A stretch of DNA of 32,953 nucleotides from Legionella septentrionalis (GTDB taxonomy: Bacteria > Pseudomonadota > Gammaproteobacteria > Legionellales > Legionellaceae). Under the pieces are notes generated by a model. That model did no database searches, was not told the DNA's origin, and saw only the letters and a program-made list of their open reading frames with translations. A program made the translations under genes and the position numbers. The stretch is taken from assembly GCF_003989745.1 (NCBI RefSeq), contig NZ_RZGS01000028.1, positions 1-32,953 of the forward strand. Reading direction: 5' to 3'. Positions 32,850-32,953 of this stretch are shown here, piece after piece (position 1 is the first letter of the stretch; every line of letters begins with the position of its first letter).

Positions 32850-32953
32850 TTATCTTAACCAAAGGGCGGTTGCAGCAATATAAATGAACGATAAAAAAGA
32901 TTGAGCAAGTTTATCATATCGTGTTGCCACTCTTCTAAAATGTTTGAGTTTAT
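32850..32953 (-). mobile_element. 3' end of an IS5-type transposase gene (insertion sequence entering from the right)
   Basis: On the minus strand a frame open from the window edge encodes 33 residues (FRRVATRYDKLAQSFLSF then IYIAATALWLR) and stops at 32850-32852. This is the typical C-terminal end of IS5-family DDE transposases, which finish with a FRR-ATRYDK-A block and a short hydrophobic tail ending near LWLR. The element end should lie just beyond the stop, around GGTTCTGTCGACA at 32836-32848, beside CTAG. The rest is outside the window, so integrity cannot be judged. Confidence 0.75.

Overview
The window looks like a chromosomal segment of a gamma-proteobacterium, most likely of the order Legionellales (Legionella or a relative). 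The evidence is gene content and order: a PBP1a gene divergent from pilMNOPQ, then aroK-aroB-damX, ileS-lspA, era-recO-pdxJ and nit-tldD, with moderate AT richness throughout. Two lineage-specific genes also look like Dot/Icm (type IVB) effectors. No tRNA, rRNA or CRISPR array was seen. The species assignment is inference.

Layout. 1-54 may be the Arg/Gly-rich tail of a gene entering from the left. 193-2553 (-) is mrcA. 2672-3824 (-) holds two unrecognised lineage-specific genes, the larger with a glutamate-rich C-terminus like a Dot/Icm signal. 4038-9155 (+) is the type IV pilus assembly operon pilMNOPQ. 9347-12436 (+) is aroK-aroB-damX, closed by a strong terminator. 12528-13124 (-) is pnuC. 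13345-18186 (+) carries a universal stress protein, ribF, ileS and lspA. 18236-21260 (-) carries a degenerate KDPG-aldolase relative, a 596-aa coiled-coil protein (LidA-like effector candidate) and a type IV pilin. 21480-23835 (+) is era-recO-pdxJ. 23883-26690 (+) is a two-subunit 2-oxoacid:acceptor oxidoreductase. 26729-27406 (-) is a Bax-inhibitor-1/YccA membrane protein. 27603-29875 (+) is a nitrilase-family hydrolase and tldD. 29961-31157 (+) is a GAF-class III nucleotide cyclase. 31205-32725 (+) is a HerA-like ATPase. The right edge cuts into an IS5-type transposase gene.

How the genes fit together. Most of the window is housekeeping: cell-wall polymerisation, the chorismate pathway, NAD precursor uptake, FAD synthesis, isoleucyl-tRNA charging, lipoprotein processing, ribosome assembly, repair, PLP synthesis and 2-oxoacid oxidation. 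pilMNOPQ supplies the alignment complex and outer-membrane secretin, and the pilin at 20826-21260 is a plausible fibre subunit. The unusual material lies in two insertion-like blocks on the minus strand, at 2672-3824 and 18236-20733. From memory, L. pneumophila carries the effector RavI beside pilM and LidA a little further along the same region, so both blocks may be diverged effector positions. I could not check that by search.
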